A stretch of DNA of 64,000 bases from AP-15 sp963846635 (GTDB lineage Bacteria > Pseudomonadota > Alphaproteobacteria > ATCC43930 > CGMCC-115725): NCBI GenBank assembly GCA_963846635.1, contig CAWJXM010000019.1, forward strand, positions 176,100-240,099. Reading direction: 5' to 3'. Shown one piece after another: positions 9,707 to 18,060 of the stretch. The notes beneath the pieces are model-generated. The model worked only from the letters and a program-made list of their open reading frames with translations. It made no database searches and was not told where the DNA came from. Position 1 is the stretch's first letter. Each line of letters starts with the position of its first letter. The position numbers and the translations under genes were made by a program.

Positions 9707-9754
9707 TGGAGCGGGCGAAGGGATTCGAACCCTCGACCCCAACCTTGGCAAGGT
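9707..9754 (-). other. 3' fragment of tRNA-Gly(GCC): attachment site of the integrative element
   Basis: Read on the reverse strand this is the 3' part of a glycine tRNA. It has an anticodon loop TTGCCAA (anticodon GCC), half the anticodon stem, a full T arm (GAGGGTTCGAATCCC), half the acceptor stem and CCA. The 5' half is absent: upstream sequence stops matching at about 9755. A tRNA 3' end beside an integrase gene (9928) is the usual footprint of site-specific integration. The geometry puts the element to the right and old chromosome to the left. No second copy or complete tRNA-Gly was found in the window. Confidence 0.8.
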
Positions 9755-9927
9755 AAGCCTATCGACTTGCCTGGGGTTGCGACGGTTTGATCGATCGAAA
9801 AAAACAAGCAAATCCTTTTATTTATTAGATTGCCCGCGTTTGTTCATGCTCGCGCGGTTTTGCTGATTGGTGGTACCTTGCTGGTACCTCAGCGTCCGGC
9901 GAGGTACCAAAGCGGGAGCGCGCGGCA

Positions 9928-11244
9928 TTGGCGGACAGGAAGAAGATCGGGTTGCGCGAGGTGCGGGCGCTCGGGCCAGGCGGGGAGGTATGGGATAGCG
10001 CCGTCGCGGGGTTTGGTGCGCGCCGCCAGTCAGGCGAGCATGTCAGTTACGTGTTGATGTATCGGCGCGACGGCCGCAAGCGCCGCTACACGATCGGGCG
10101 CCACGGTTCGCCTTGGACGCCGGACACCGCACGCGCCGAAGCCGTGCGGCTGTTGGGCGAAATCGTCAAAGGCGCGGATCCGGCCGCCGACAAACGACAG
10201 GCACGTGAGGCCACGACCGTCGCCGAGTTGTGCGACGACTATCTTGCCGACGCGATGGCGGGCCGACTGCTGACGCGCCGTGGACAGGCAAAAAAGGCGA
10301 GTACGCTGGCAATCGACGTGGGGCGGATCGAACGGCATATCAAGCCGCTCCTGGGCCGGCTAGCGGTCGCTGCGGTGGACCGCACCGATGTTGAACGGTT
10401 CATGCACGATGTGGCAGCAGGCAAGACGGCTGCTAGGGCGAAGACAGCAAAAAAGCGAGGGATGGCCCGCGTCACCGGCGGACGCACCGCGGCAACGCGC
10501 GCGGTCGGGTTGCTCGGTTCGATTTTTGGTTATGCCGTGAAGCATCGCATGCGGCCGGACAATCCTGCGCATGGGGTGCAGCGGTTCGCGGACGGTAAGC
10601 GCGACCGACGGCTAAGCGAAAACGAATACAGCAGACTTGGCGCCGCATTGCGCGAGGCCGGGGAAGCCCGGCAGGGTAAGCCCGATGTGATTTGGCCGCC
10701 GGCAATTGCGATGGCGCGATTCTTGGTATTATCGGGCTGGCGCACCGGCGAGGTAGCCGGGCTGCATTGGCGGGAAATCGATTTTGCCCGCCGCACAGCG
10801 ACGCTCAGCGACACCAAAGCCGGGCGCAGCATGCGGCCCTTGTCGCATGCGGTTTGCGATGTGCTCACAGCGCTGCCGCGCTTGACCGACGATCGGGTTT
10901 TCCCGGCATCGCGCGGCGGCCCGGGGACAATTTTGCATTTCAAAAAAATCTGGCCGCGCATTGCTAAGCTAGCCGGACTGCCCGACGAGGTAACGCCGCA
11001 CACCTTGAGGCATTCCTTCGCCAGTGTCGCCGCGGACCTCGGCTACAGCGAACCGACGATTGCCGCGTTGGTTGGACACACCGGTCGTTCTGTCACATCG
11101 CGTTATGTGCATAGCGCGGATGCGGTGTTGCTGGCCGCTGCGGACGCGGTGGCGAACCGTGTCATCGAGCTTATGGGCGACGACAAACTCGCGGCCGAGG
11201 TGGTGCCGCTGCGCGCCGCAGTAGCATCCTATCGCGGCGGCTAG
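9928..11244 (+). CDS. Tyrosine integrase of the integrative element
   Basis: 438 residues, TTG start. It has an N-terminal DUF4102-like arm-binding domain (about 1-90), a SAM-like core-binding domain (about 95-175) and a catalytic domain. Active-site residues are R272 in GWRTGEV, H358 and R361 in HTLRHS, H384 in GHTG and the nucleophile Y393 in SRYVHSAD. It lies 170 bp from the tRNA-Gly fragment and points away from it, as expected for a tRNA-targeting element. It should integrate and excise the element at the tRNA-Gly 3' end. Confidence 0.93.
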   Translation: MADRKKIGLREVRALGPGGEVWDSAVAGFGARRQSGEHVSYVLMYRRDGRKRRYTIGRHGSPWTPDTARAEAVRLLGEIVKGADPAADKRQAREATTVAELCDDYLADAMAGRLLTRRGQAKKASTLAIDVGRIERHIKPLLGRLAVAAVDRTDVERFMHDVAAGKTAARAKTAKKRGMARVTGGRTAATRAVGLLGSIFGYAVKHRMRPDNPAHGVQRFADGKRDRRLSENEYSRLGAALREAGEARQGKPDVIWPPAIAMARFLVLSGWRTGEVAGLHWREIDFARRTATLSDTKAGRSMRPLSHAVCDVLTALPRLTDDRVFPASRGGPGTILHFKKIWPRIAKLAGLPDEVTPHTLRHSFASVAADLGYSEPTIAALVGHTGRSVTSRYVHSADAVLLAAADAVANRVIELMGDDKLAAEVVPLRAAVASYRGG

Positions 11245-11321
11245 GCCGACGGGCCGAAAGGCGGGCACCGCACCCGCCTGCCGCCGCAGCCCTCTTGCGG
11301 ACGCGCCATGCGGAGGCGCTG

Positions 11322-12407
11322 ATGCCTTTTACTGACCGGCCGCCATCCCATCGGCCACTGAGCGACGCACTCGATTACATCGAGGTAGGGGACGGCTGCA
11401 CCCGTGCCGAAGCATTCGAACAGTTTCGGCAGATGGTGATAAGTAAGGAGCACCACCCTTTTCGGCTCCAGTGCCTGTGGGGCGACCGCCAACCGGACCT
11501 GCCGGCCAATATCGGGCCGGTCACCGCGCCAACGGAAAACATCGGACCGTATCCTCCCGACTGGGAGGGCGCGACGCTCGAAACCGACGGTCATGTCCGC
11601 TTTTCGGTTTTGGCGGAGCCGCGCCCGATATTGGTGCCGTGGAACGATTTCCTCGTGGCCTGGGGGTCTCATCAGCCCCGGGCCGACCCCGCGGAGGCTT
11701 ACGTCCAGGAACAGGCCGCGCGAATGCGCGCTGCCCGCCTGGAGCGAGAGGCCTATGACCGCCGGTGGCGACAGAAATGTGCCGAAGAATGCACCGGGCC
11801 GATCCAGGAGCGGCAATATTTTAGCTTTGCGGAGATCGCCCACAAGCTGGCTTGCGATCCACATACCCTATTGGTCGATCCCGAATTGGCAGAGCGGATT
11901 GTCGGGGAGTTGGCTGAGCGGGTAATGAAGGGGCATTTCGCCGCTACCGAGGTAGCGGGTCTATGTGGCGACCCGCCCGATTTCCAGCCAGTGCAACTCA
12001 GCCCTGGCGATTATTTGGTTCCCGATGGCGAGGCGCTGTTTCTGACCCGTGCGGCCTGTCGCCGGTATATCGAGGCCAGAACCGAGCTACCGGGCGGGCC
12101 GGGTCTGATACGCGATTGGTTCGTTGCCGGTGCCCTGCACGCCGCTCCTCGTGATGGACACTGCACGACCGCGCCTGTAACCAGGCCACCGTCGAGGCTG
12201 GCGCCGTTTTGGACGGAAGCTGAGGCGATGATCACGGAATGGTTGCAGGACAACGGGTATCCGCAGCCGGGCGACGCCAAACAAGCGGAACTTGAACGGT
12301 GGACGGCCGAATTGCTCGACAAGCGGGGCTGGACAGCCGGGGAAGCGACGATCCGCCGACACGTCCGCGAGTGCATCAAGCGCTACCGCGCAGCCAACGG
12401 AGCATGA
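11322..12407 (+). CDS. Hypothetical protein of the integrative element (361 aa)
   Basis: No family recognised. The protein is soluble and tryptophan-rich. The C-terminal 70 residues (FWTEAEAMITEWLQDNGYPQ through TIRRHVRECIKRYRA) look like a helical DNA-binding or regulator tail typical of proteobacterial islands. A start at MPFTDRPPSH (11322) is chosen over an ATG nine codons upstream. It lies between the integrase and the AlpA-like gene on the same strand, so it probably has a role in element control. Confidence 0.7.
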   Translation: MPFTDRPPSHRPLSDALDYIEVGDGCTRAEAFEQFRQMVISKEHHPFRLQCLWGDRQPDLPANIGPVTAPTENIGPYPPDWEGATLETDGHVRFSVLAEPRPILVPWNDFLVAWGSHQPRADPAEAYVQEQAARMRAARLEREAYDRRWRQKCAEECTGPIQERQYFSFAEIAHKLACDPHTLLVDPELAERIVGELAERVMKGHFAATEVAGLCGDPPDFQPVQLSPGDYLVPDGEALFLTRAACRRYIEARTELPGGPGLIRDWFVAGALHAAPRDGHCTTAPVTRPPSRLAPFWTEAEAMITEWLQDNGYPQPGDAKQAELERWTAELLDKRGWTAGEATIRRHVRECIKRYRAANGA

Positions 12408-12554
12408 CCGGGAGGGTCGCTTTGGGACCACGCCGCCCAATGATCCTCCAATGATCCTCCATTGACCCACAATCGATCCTGTCGATCCGACATTCGCTGC
12501 CAATAGCGTCATAGCCGCTCCATTGCCGGCATGCGCCGGCGCGATGGAGCGAAA

Positions 12555-12830
12555 ATGGCTATTCCGAACGATCCTGATGCAAACCTGACGCGCCGGCAGC
12601 TCGCAGCGGCGCTAACCGAAGCCGGTTATCCAATCTCGGAAGCAACCTTGGCCACCAAAGCGAGCCGAGGCGGCGGACCACCATTCCGCAAATTTGGGCC
12701 GCGGGCGTTGCACCCCTGGGGCCTGTCTCTGGAATGGGCGCGCTCAAAGCTGGGTCCGCTGGTGACCTCCACCGCCGAACTCGACGTCGCGCGCGCCGGC
12801 CCGACGCTGCGCCGGAGCGCTGACCGATGA
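12555..12830 (+). CDS. AlpA/excisionase-like small DNA-binding protein
   Basis: 91 residues from MAIPNDPDANLTRRQLAAAL. The order is a helix-turn-helix (LTRRQLAAALTEAGYPISEA, then TLATKASRGGGPPFRKFG), with a basic PPFRKFG wing, as in AlpA and excisionase-type proteins. Such proteins steer integrase direction or switch on element genes. It lies between the integrase region and the replication genes. The small size and wing motif support the class, but the exact role is inferred. Confidence 0.65.
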   Translation: MAIPNDPDANLTRRQLAAALTEAGYPISEATLATKASRGGGPPFRKFGPRALHPWGLSLEWARSKLGPLVTSTAELDVARAGPTLRRSADR

Positions 12831-12990
12831 ATTAAAACACCCCCGGTGCGGTGCGGGCCGCAAGCGAGGGGCGAGGCAAGCTGTCTCTTCGAGGACAGCG
12901 CCCTTCTAACAACAGATCCCTACAAGTGCAACGCTGGCGCGGCATCCCGCCTAAGGCGATCGACCAGCGGCTCCGCAAAGGCAGCGCGCT

Positions 12991-13839
12991 ATGACGCCTC
13001 TCAAAAAGGCACTTGAGCTTGCTGAAGTCGGCGGGGCGGTGTTTCCGTGCCGCGAGCAGCCGCCAAAGCCAAAGCAGCCGCGCACGCCGCATGGGTTTCA
13101 CGACGCGACGCGTGACCCGGACGTCATCACCCGATGGTGGCGGCAATGGCCCAATGCGCTGATCGGCATGCCCACAGGGCGCATAACGCGCCGCTGGGTG
13201 CTCGACATCGATGTCAAAGAGGACCTCGCGAACGGCTTCGACAGCCTCGAAGAGCTCGGGATTGTTTTGCCGTCGACCCGGATGGTACACACCGCCAGCG
13301 GCGGCTTGCATGTTTATTTCGACACTGGCGGCCGCGAGCTGCGCAATAGCGCCGGACTGATTGGTCCTGGTTTAGATGTCCGGGGCGACGGCGGTTACGT
13401 GATCGTCCCATCGCCCGGTAGCGGCTACGAGTGGGATCCTATCTACGGTCTTGACACGCCGCTTACGTCGGCGCCGGAATGGCTCTGGCCGGTGAAACCA
13501 TCGCGGCCGCCGATGACCGATCCGCTTCGGCCGGTCATTGGCTTGAACCGCTATGGCGAGGCGGCGATCGAAGCGGCTTGTGATGCGATCGCCAGGGCCG
13601 GCCCCGGACAACAAGAGCGGACTTTAAACAGCGAGTCCTTTTCTCTTGGCGCACTGGCAGGCGCCGGCGCCATCCCGGCTGACATTGCATTGGGCGCCTT
13701 ATTGCGTGCCGCCGCAGCAATGCCCGACCACGATCCGCATTGGCCATGGCGACCGGAGGAAATCGACTACAAGGTGCGGCGCGCATTCGCCGATGGCATG
13801 CGGCACCCGCGCGAGGCGCGCCGTGCCCGGGTGGCTTGA
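12991..13839 (+). CDS. Bifunctional DNA primase/polymerase (prim-pol) of the element
   Basis: 282 residues. The N-terminal prim-pol domain has the metal-binding LDID (D72, D74) and the partner histidine H107 in GGLHVYF, with GLDVRGDGGYVIVPSP following. This is the fold that makes primers on plasmids and phage satellites. A C-terminal helical tail (WPWRPEEIDYKVRRAFADGM) resembles primase C-terminal regions. It overlaps the next gene by 17 bp, implying translational coupling. It probably primes replication of the excised element. Confidence 0.88.
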   Translation: MTPLKKALELAEVGGAVFPCREQPPKPKQPRTPHGFHDATRDPDVITRWWRQWPNALIGMPTGRITRRWVLDIDVKEDLANGFDSLEELGIVLPSTRMVHTASGGLHVYFDTGGRELRNSAGLIGPGLDVRGDGGYVIVPSPGSGYEWDPIYGLDTPLTSAPEWLWPVKPSRPPMTDPLRPVIGLNRYGEAAIEAACDAIARAGPGQQERTLNSESFSLGALAGAGAIPADIALGALLRAAAAMPDHDPHWPWRPEEIDYKVRRAFADGMRHPREARRARVA

Positions 13840-14947
13840 TGACGATCCGGCGGTTGAGGCGGCGCGCGCTAAAAACCGCGCCGCCGAGAAATCCAATGGG
13901 AGCGATCCCGATCCCCGATCACACTGCATCCCGCTCAAAACCGGAAGACAATTTACATTGGAAAAAATAGAGTGGCTTTGGCCCGGGTGGCTCGCGCGTG
14001 GCAAATTTCATTTATTGGCAGGCCAGAAAGCCACCGGAAAGTCGACGATTACATTCGACTTGATGGCGCAAGTGTCCGTCGGCGCCCAATGGCCAGACGG
14101 CGCGCCAGCGCCACTCGGCGACGTGGTGATATGGAGCGGCGAAGATGGCATCGAAGACACTATATTGCCGCGCTTCGTGGCCGCGGGAGGCGACCTCGGA
14201 CGGATCTACCCGGTCAAAAACGTTGTTTTGAGCACCGGAGAGACCAGGCCATTTGACCCCAGCACCGACATTCCCGCGCTGATCGAGATGGCCTCGCAAA
14301 TCCCCAAACTACTGTTCGTTGTCATTGATCCGGTCGTATTGGCGCTGCCGGCCAAGTCAGATAGCCACAAAAACACAGAGACCCGCCGCGGCTTACAGCC
14401 CCTGGTCGATTTTGCCGAACAGCGTGGCGTGGCATTGATCGGCATCACTCATTTCACCAAATGTACAGCCGATCGCGATCCAATCGAGCGCGTCACCGGA
14501 TCATTGGCATTTGGCGCCCTGCCGCGCTGCGTCTGGGGTGCCTCAGCCAATGACGACGGTTTCCAACGTCGCCTTGTACGCATCGCCTCTAATATCGGGC
14601 CGACAGGTGGCGGCATCGAATACACCCTACATCAAGAGCCATTAGTCGGCTATGATGGCCTTTCAGCCCAGCGCATCTCTTGGGGCGCAAGACTTACCGG
14701 CTCACCGAGAGAATTGCTCAACTCCCAAAAACAAAGCGCGCAAGCCTCGGCCGCTGCGTTTCTGCGCGAGTCCCTGACAAGTGGCGGCCAGCCTCAGCGC
14801 GAAATCAAAGACGCCGCGGAGGCGCACGGCCATTCATGGGCGACGATCCGTCTGGCGCAAAAGACGCTCGGCATCAAGCCCAAAAAGGTCGGCAAAGAGT
14901 GGTATTGGGAGCTGCCTACCAAGGCTAGCACCTTCCATGTCAATTAG
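13823..14947 (+). CDS. RepA-like AAA/RecA-fold replicative helicase ATPase
   Basis: 374 residues from a GTG inside the end of the primase gene. Walker A is GQKATGKST (K73). A Walker B-like strand LLFVVIDPVVLALP follows, and GVALIGITHFTK is a later sensor strand, as in the AAA_25/RepA group of hexameric helicases such as RSF1010 RepA. The C-terminus has a winged-helix-like tail (QREIKDAAEAHGHSWATIRL). Together with the coupled primase and the repeats just downstream, it forms a replication module. Confidence 0.85.
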   Translation: MPGWLDDDPAVEAARAKNRAAEKSNGSDPDPRSHCIPLKTGRQFTLEKIEWLWPGWLARGKFHLLAGQKATGKSTITFDLMAQVSVGAQWPDGAPAPLGDVVIWSGEDGIEDTILPRFVAAGGDLGRIYPVKNVVLSTGETRPFDPSTDIPALIEMASQIPKLLFVVIDPVVLALPAKSDSHKNTETRRGLQPLVDFAEQRGVALIGITHFTKCTADRDPIERVTGSLAFGALPRCVWGASANDDGFQRRLVRIASNIGPTGGGIEYTLHQEPLVGYDGLSAQRISWGARLTGSPRELLNSQKQSAQASAAAFLRESLTSGGQPQREIKDAAEAHGHSWATIRLAQKTLGIKPKKVGKEWYWELPTKASTFHVN

Positions 14948-15107
14948 CATCTTCCCGCGCCACAACGAGCCCAAACAAGGTGCCAAGATGCCAAAACGGC
15001 CATTGTAGCAAGTGATTGATTTTACCCGCTTTTAGGAAGATGCCAAAGAAGGTGCTTACCACAAAATCTTAGCATCTTCACAGCTTACCAAGGTGGGAAG
15101 GTGCTAA
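14925..15107. repeat. Iteron-like cluster (8 copies, both orientations), candidate origin
   Basis: The word GGAAGRTGCYAA or close variants occurs eight times in 183 bp. Reverse-oriented copies are at 14925, 14944 and 15069. Forward copies are near 14976, 14983, 15035, 15048 and 15096. The array starts in the last codons of the RepA-like gene and runs to the next gene, through AT-richer DNA than its surroundings. Short repeats beside a helicase and primase gene are the usual form of an iteron-controlled origin. The replicative role is inferred. Confidence 0.7.
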
Positions 15108-15400
15108 AGTTGGTGGTTTTACGCGCGCGCACGCGCGCGAGAGAGCGTGGTAGCAGGGATCAACTCTTTGCCGAGGCCGACGCCTGGGAAGACGCGATCA
15201 GAGACTTCCTTGTCGGCAAGCGGCGCGTCACCGTGCTGGAGGTGGCGCGCGATGGGCTGCGCATCGATGTTCCCAGGCTTGGCACCGCCGATCAGCGACG
15301 TATCAGGGCGGTGCTGGAACGGGCAGGCTGGGGTCACGGGAAACGTGCGGGACATGCGAGGTGGTGGATCCCAGCGGGTGTGGCGCATGACGCACCATGA
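15101..15400 (+). CDS. Stand-alone VapE-type C-terminal (winged-helix) domain protein
   Basis: 99 residues with a GTG start inside the last iteron. The sequence SRDQLFAEADAWEDAIRDFL, then VTVLEVARDGLRIDVPRL and DQRRIRAVLERAGW, matches the C-terminal domain of VirE/VapE-like phage helicases. There it normally follows an ATPase domain that is absent here. It may work with the separate RepA-like ATPase, or be a remnant. A start downstream of the alternating CGCG tract (15120-15140) is also possible. Confidence 0.6.
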   Translation: MLKLVVLRARTRARERGSRDQLFAEADAWEDAIRDFLVGKRRVTVLEVARDGLRIDVPRLGTADQRRIRAVLERAGWGHGKRAGHARWWIPAGVAHDAP

Positions 15401-15514
15401 CGCATTTTCCAATTGAAGCCCGCTACGCGCGCATGTATGCGCGCACGCGCAATCGCGCCTTCCATGCCCGGCGCGTCACCATGCGTCATGTGCGTCACCA
15501 GAGGTGCCGCGCCG

Positions 15515-15859
15515 ATGGCTAAGGCGCTGTGCCTGTGGTGCCAGACGCAATTCGAGCCACGCCGCGGTGGCTCGCCGCAGCGCTTTTGCTGTGCCGCGCA
15601 CCGCCTTGCGTTTTGGTCGGCATTGCGCCGGTGGGGCGAGCGGGCGGTTGCTTCCGGGGTGCTGACAGTCGCTCGGATCAGGAATGCCGCTCCGGAAGCG
15701 TGCACGCTTCTCTCAGCGGTCGCTTCGCCTGAAGGAGTGTCTGAGGATCATGGGCTCCGACCCGCTTCTGTGGCGCTGCTCGCGGAAAGCCCCCTCAATT
15801 TCCAGCAGGATCTGGAAGAGCGGATGGCGCGGGCGATTGCGGTGCGACGCCGAGGTTGA
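15515..15859 (+). CDS. Zinc-ribbon-like small protein of the element
   Basis: 114 residues from MAKALCLWCQTQFEPRRGGS. The paired cysteines CLWCQ and FCCAAHR form a probable zinc ribbon in the first 40 residues. The rest is helical and unassigned. Proteins with this CxxC...CCxxH start are common on rhizobial islands; their function is not known to me. The region just upstream (15384-15500) repeats TGCGTCA/TGACGCA several times, perhaps a regulator site. Confidence 0.65.
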   Translation: MAKALCLWCQTQFEPRRGGSPQRFCCAAHRLAFWSALRRWGERAVASGVLTVARIRNAAPEACTLLSAVASPEGVSEDHGLRPASVALLAESPLNFQQDLEERMARAIAVRRRG

Positions 15860-15948
15860 GCGCGTGACGCACGCAATCAAACGGGGCGGGCCTAACAACC
15901 ACTCCAGAGCTTATACCAAATCCTGATGATAAGGACCCATGCTCACCC

Positions 15949-16040
15949 TGTCATTGCGAGGAGCGAAGCGACGAAGCAATCCCGTCCCGATGCGAGTGCG
16001 CACTGTCCGGCGAGATTGCTTCGCTGCGCTCACAGTGACA
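15949..16040. repeat. Dispersed palindromic intergenic repeat (REP-like)
   Basis: The left arm begins TGTCATTGCGAGGAGCGAAG. The right arm, about 60 bp later, ends GCTTCGCTGCGCTCACAGTG and is its imperfect inverse. This resembles the short GCGAGGAGCGAAGCGACGAAG palindrome scattered between genes in many proteobacterial genomes. It could form an RNA hairpin. It lies near the right edge of the recognisable integrative-element genes. Confidence 0.65.
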
Positions 16041-16270
16041 AACCACAGCATAGGTTCTGATCAGAGGGATTTGGTATTAAAGGGATTGATGATCGGGTGT
16101 TCTTCGAGAATGTCTAATCATTTTGACGCATCGGCGGAACTCCCGCATCCCCTCTATGCGGGCTCTCGAGTACCGACCGTGACGCCAATTGCCGTGCCGC
16201 CGGGTAGGGATCGGCGCCGGCGATCTTCGTAATGCGCGAAAGGCAGCCCAGCCACTCAGATCGCTAGAAT

Positions 16271-16537
16271 TCATCCCCTTTCCTCTCCTGGGGGCCAGAG
16301 GGCGTCGCCGATAGCGCAGATGTGCGGCGCGGCTTTCAGGAATTGGTTAACCGCTGATGCGATGGCCGCCTTGTCTCGATTGCCAACCTCAAGAAGAGCC
16401 ATTCGCTCCATAGCGGCGATTTGGTGCGGGCCGACTTCGACACTTACCAGCACCCGACCATGTCGTCGGCGATCGCGATAGGCTTCGGTTCGGGCGCGTG
16501 CCTGTTGTCTGGTTTCCGGAGTGCTTGGGCTTGTCAT
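16271..16537 (-). CDS. Hypothetical 88-aa basic protein
   Basis: It begins MTSPSTPETRQQARARTEAY and continues with VLVSVEVGPHQIAAMERMAL. This is an arginine-rich tail followed by a strand-helix-helix pattern that could be ribbon-helix-helix-like. IS copy B landed 40 bp upstream of the ATG, so native promoter sequence is displaced; the frame upstream of the ATG reads into the IS. Function unknown. Confidence 0.55.
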   Translation of the reverse strand: MTSPSTPETRQQARARTEAYRDRRRHGRVLVSVEVGPHQIAAMERMALLEVGNRDKAAIASAVNQFLKAAPHICAIGDALWPPGEERG

Positions 16538-16601
16538 GACGTAATGCGGGTCCCTCAATTCGCCATGTGCGCTCAGCTGGACTTTGGCGCTTTTGGGGAG
16601 G

Positions 16602-18005
16602 TCAAGCGGCATAGGACATCAGCTCTGCCAGACGCTGCTCCAGGGGCCTGGGATTTTCGGCGGTTCGTGCGCGTGCGCGCCAAGTTGGATAATCGTCCCG
16701 CCATAGGATCGGGCTCACCGCCTCCTCGGCCCACAGCACCCGTCTGACAGCAGCGAGACAGTCCGCGAACGTCGGATCCGGCTTGCGGTACCAGGCAGCG
16801 CCGAGCACCGCGAGCGTGCCGGTCCTTTCGGCCTGATTGGCCGCCCACAGCGTCACCAGCGAGAACAGACCGAGCAGCAACGGCGTGGTCCGGTGGATGG
16901 CCCAATCCGACCACTGCCGTTGGGTCTCGAAGCCGAGATGGCGCCGGGTCTCTTGGAAGGTGGGCTCGACCGCCCAGCGCCTCGCATACCATGTCAGGAT
17001 CTGCAGCGCTGACTGCGCGGGATCGGAGCAGACGAACACGCGCGTCTCGGCGCGCCCGGTCGGGTCCCGAGTCAGCACCCAGCGCACTGGCATGGTCTTG
17101 CCGTGCGCGCTCCACAGCGCCGTGCCGGTCGCGACATCGACCGCCCGCTCCGTCCTGCCGTCTTTCGTCCGCCATCCCGGGATGGTCATGCGCACCCACT
17201 TGGTGGCTTTCCGCACCGCCCGCGTCCGCGGCGTCAGCTGGCGGGTGCCGCGCACACGCGGCCGGCCTTTCCGGCCTTTCTTGCGCGGCGGGGGCGGGTT
17301 GAAGAAGCGTGCGTCCAGGCGGCAGCGCGCCACGCACACCGCGCGCTCTCGCAGCGCCCAGAACACGTCGAGGCTGGCGTAGGCGCCGTCCGCCACCATC
17401 ACCAGCCGTCGGCCCGGACACCAGCGGGCGACCAGCCGCATGGCCCAGGCAGCCTTCTCCGGCAGTGTCTGGTGCCGCCGCTGCCGCCTGGTATCAACCT
17501 GCTCTGAGCGGCTCAGGATCGTCAGGAACGGCAGCCCCCATGTGCGTCTGGCAAAACCGGGCCTGACCACCACCTGCAACGACAGCCACCGCAAGCCCTC
17601 GGTCTTGACGAAGACGCCGCGGCTCGAGCGCACTGCATCGCGCCAGATCCCCTTGTCGCGGATCCTGGCGCCGCGGCGCCGTTCGACGGGGTCATCCACG
17701 GCAATGACCAACGGCTCGTCATCCGGTACGAACGCCTTCTGCAGCAGGCCAAGCAGGATCTTCGCCCCTTGCAGGCCCGACCACTGCGCGCACGAGAGGA
17801 ACCGATGGAACCGGCTGAACCCCTTGTCCGCGGCGCCGTCCACCGCCCGCAGGGCGGCGCACACTGTCCGTCGGTTGAGGCACAGCAACGCTCCACTCGT
17901 CAGCGCCACCGCGTTCAGCCATGAGGGCCGCGTAAACATCGCTGCGAACGGCAGCAGCCACAGCTCCATTGCCCGGATGCCGCCGGATGCATCAACCTTC
18001 GCCAT
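16602..18005 (-). CDS. DDE transposase of the passenger IS, copy B
   Basis: Full-length partner of the transposase in copy A. It keeps the IAVDD, ADGAYASLD and RRWAVEPTFQET motifs. Replacements include DDP for DDS after the first Asp, RGVFVK for RGFFVK, KKGRKG for KKGQKG, and SDWAIH for SDRAIH. No motif is lost, so both enzymes should be able to act on either copy. Confidence 0.85.
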   Translation of the reverse strand: MAKVDASGGIRAMELWLLPFAAMFTRPSWLNAVALTSGALLCLNRRTVCAALRAVDGAADKGFSRFHRFLSCAQWSGLQGAKILLGLLQKAFVPDDEPLVIAVDDPVERRRGARIRDKGIWRDAVRSSRGVFVKTEGLRWLSLQVVVRPGFARRTWGLPFLTILSRSEQVDTRRQRRHQTLPEKAAWAMRLVARWCPGRRLVMVADGAYASLDVFWALRERAVCVARCRLDARFFNPPPPRKKGRKGRPRVRGTRQLTPRTRAVRKATKWVRMTIPGWRTKDGRTERAVDVATGTALWSAHGKTMPVRWVLTRDPTGRAETRVFVCSDPAQSALQILTWYARRWAVEPTFQETRRHLGFETQRQWSDWAIHRTTPLLLGLFSLVTLWAANQAERTGTLAVLGAAWYRKPDPTFADCLAAVRRVLWAEEAVSPILWRDDYPTWRARARTAENPRPLEQRLAELMSYAA

Positions 18006-18060
18006 GAGCCACTCCCCCAAAAGGCCATACCGCGCCTCGTCTTGAGGGAAAGGAGGGAAG

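Noticed and set aside
9246..9866. A 206-codon forward open frame across the tRNA-Gly fragment
   Set aside because: It translates the antisense of the tRNA 3' end (EGIRTLDPNLG is the usual false peptide) and joins unrelated ArdC scraps.
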